The notes beneath the pieces are model-generated. The model was not told the origin of the DNA and did not search any database. It worked only from the letters and a program-made list of their open reading frames with translations. DNA of 14,212 bases, taken from positions 1 to 14,212 of the forward strand of contig JALGTI010000048.1 in NCBI GenBank assembly GCA_029821455.1, given 5' to 3'. This document shows positions 14,151 through 14,212 of the stretch, piece by piece. Numbering within the stretch: the stretch's first letter is position 1; each line of letters starts with the position of its first letter. Position numbers and translations under genes: made by a program. The DNA is from Candidatus Zipacnadia bacterium. Its GTDB lineage: Bacteria > Armatimonadota > Zipacnadia > Zipacnadales > Zipacnadaceae.

Positions 14151-14212
14151 ATGGAGTATGTGAAGGCCGAAGGCTCACATTATGAGATTGGGAGGCTGTG
14201 CGGCGAGGCGCT
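14151..14212 (+). CDS. N-terminus of a probable C45 acyltransferase/peptidase-like protein (3' truncated by window)
   Basis: ATG 14151 has an excellent ribosome binding site AAGGAGG (14134-14140). The 20 visible residues include EGSHYEIGRLCGEA, which resembles the conserved opening of the acyl-CoA:6-aminopenicillanate acyltransferase (peptidase C45) family, where G-x-x-x-E-x-G-x-x-x-G-E sits before a self-cleaving Cys. The catalytic Cys lies beyond the window. Such enzymes make or break amide bonds on small molecules. The family call rests on a short motif. Confidence 0.5.
   Translation, partial: MEYVKAEGSHYEIGRLCGEA

Overview
The window looks like a chromosomal piece from a GC-rich, free-living heterotrophic bacterium. 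FecR-type proteins, a CHASE2 cyclase, copper-amine-oxidase-N-like (CuAO_N) proteins, a DUF4838-like fragment, HEAT-like sequence and a RuBisCO-like protein in one stretch recall Armatimonadota or a similar environmental phylum. That placement is inference from gene content only. There is no rRNA, tRNA, CRISPR array, insertion sequence or phage gene that I can see. || Region 1 (1-4260) is signalling and envelope. It holds the 3' end of an unrecognised gene, a REP-like inverted pair in the convergent gap, a membrane-anchored FecR-domain protein (minus strand), and a divergent CHASE2-class III adenylate cyclase (plus strand). An inverted repeat lies between the last two. A small sugar-phosphate transferase (PglC/WcaJ type) follows, behind a near-consensus promoter. 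|| Region 2 (about 4276-8592, minus strand) is a decaying accessory block. A module of an HExxHxxxxxH metalloprotease-like gene followed by a secreted TPR + CuAO_N protein occurs twice in tandem. The two TPR/CuAO_N genes look intact. One protease copy lacks its 5' part and the other carries an in-frame amber codon. Further upstream lie a HEAT-like remnant and a DUF4838-like remnant with a frameshift. At five places, coding-like sequence continues in the same frame across a TAG codon. This is most likely gene decay, but amber read-through deserves a check. || Region 3 (8947-12928, plus strand) is the most interesting part: four tightly packed intact genes for a Form IV RuBisCO-like protein (RLP), a triosephosphate-isomerase-family enzyme, a double-SIS amino-sugar-phosphate isomerase/deglycase and a PIG-L/LmbE deacetylase. 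The last two overlap by 4 nt. Together they suggest catabolism of an unusual, probably N-acylated, sugar or sugar acid, with the RLP acting on a phosphorylated keto-acid intermediate and the TIM homologue isomerising the resulting ketose phosphate. The substrate is unknown. || Region 4 (12929-14212) is a 449-bp gene-free stretch, then a MarR-family regulator whose promoter (TTGAGA-17-TATTAT) is followed at the expected +1 by a perfect 8+8 palindrome, a likely autoregulatory operator. Two strong hairpins follow, then the first 20 codons of a probable C45 (acyl-CoA:6-APA acyltransferase-like) gene that runs off the window.
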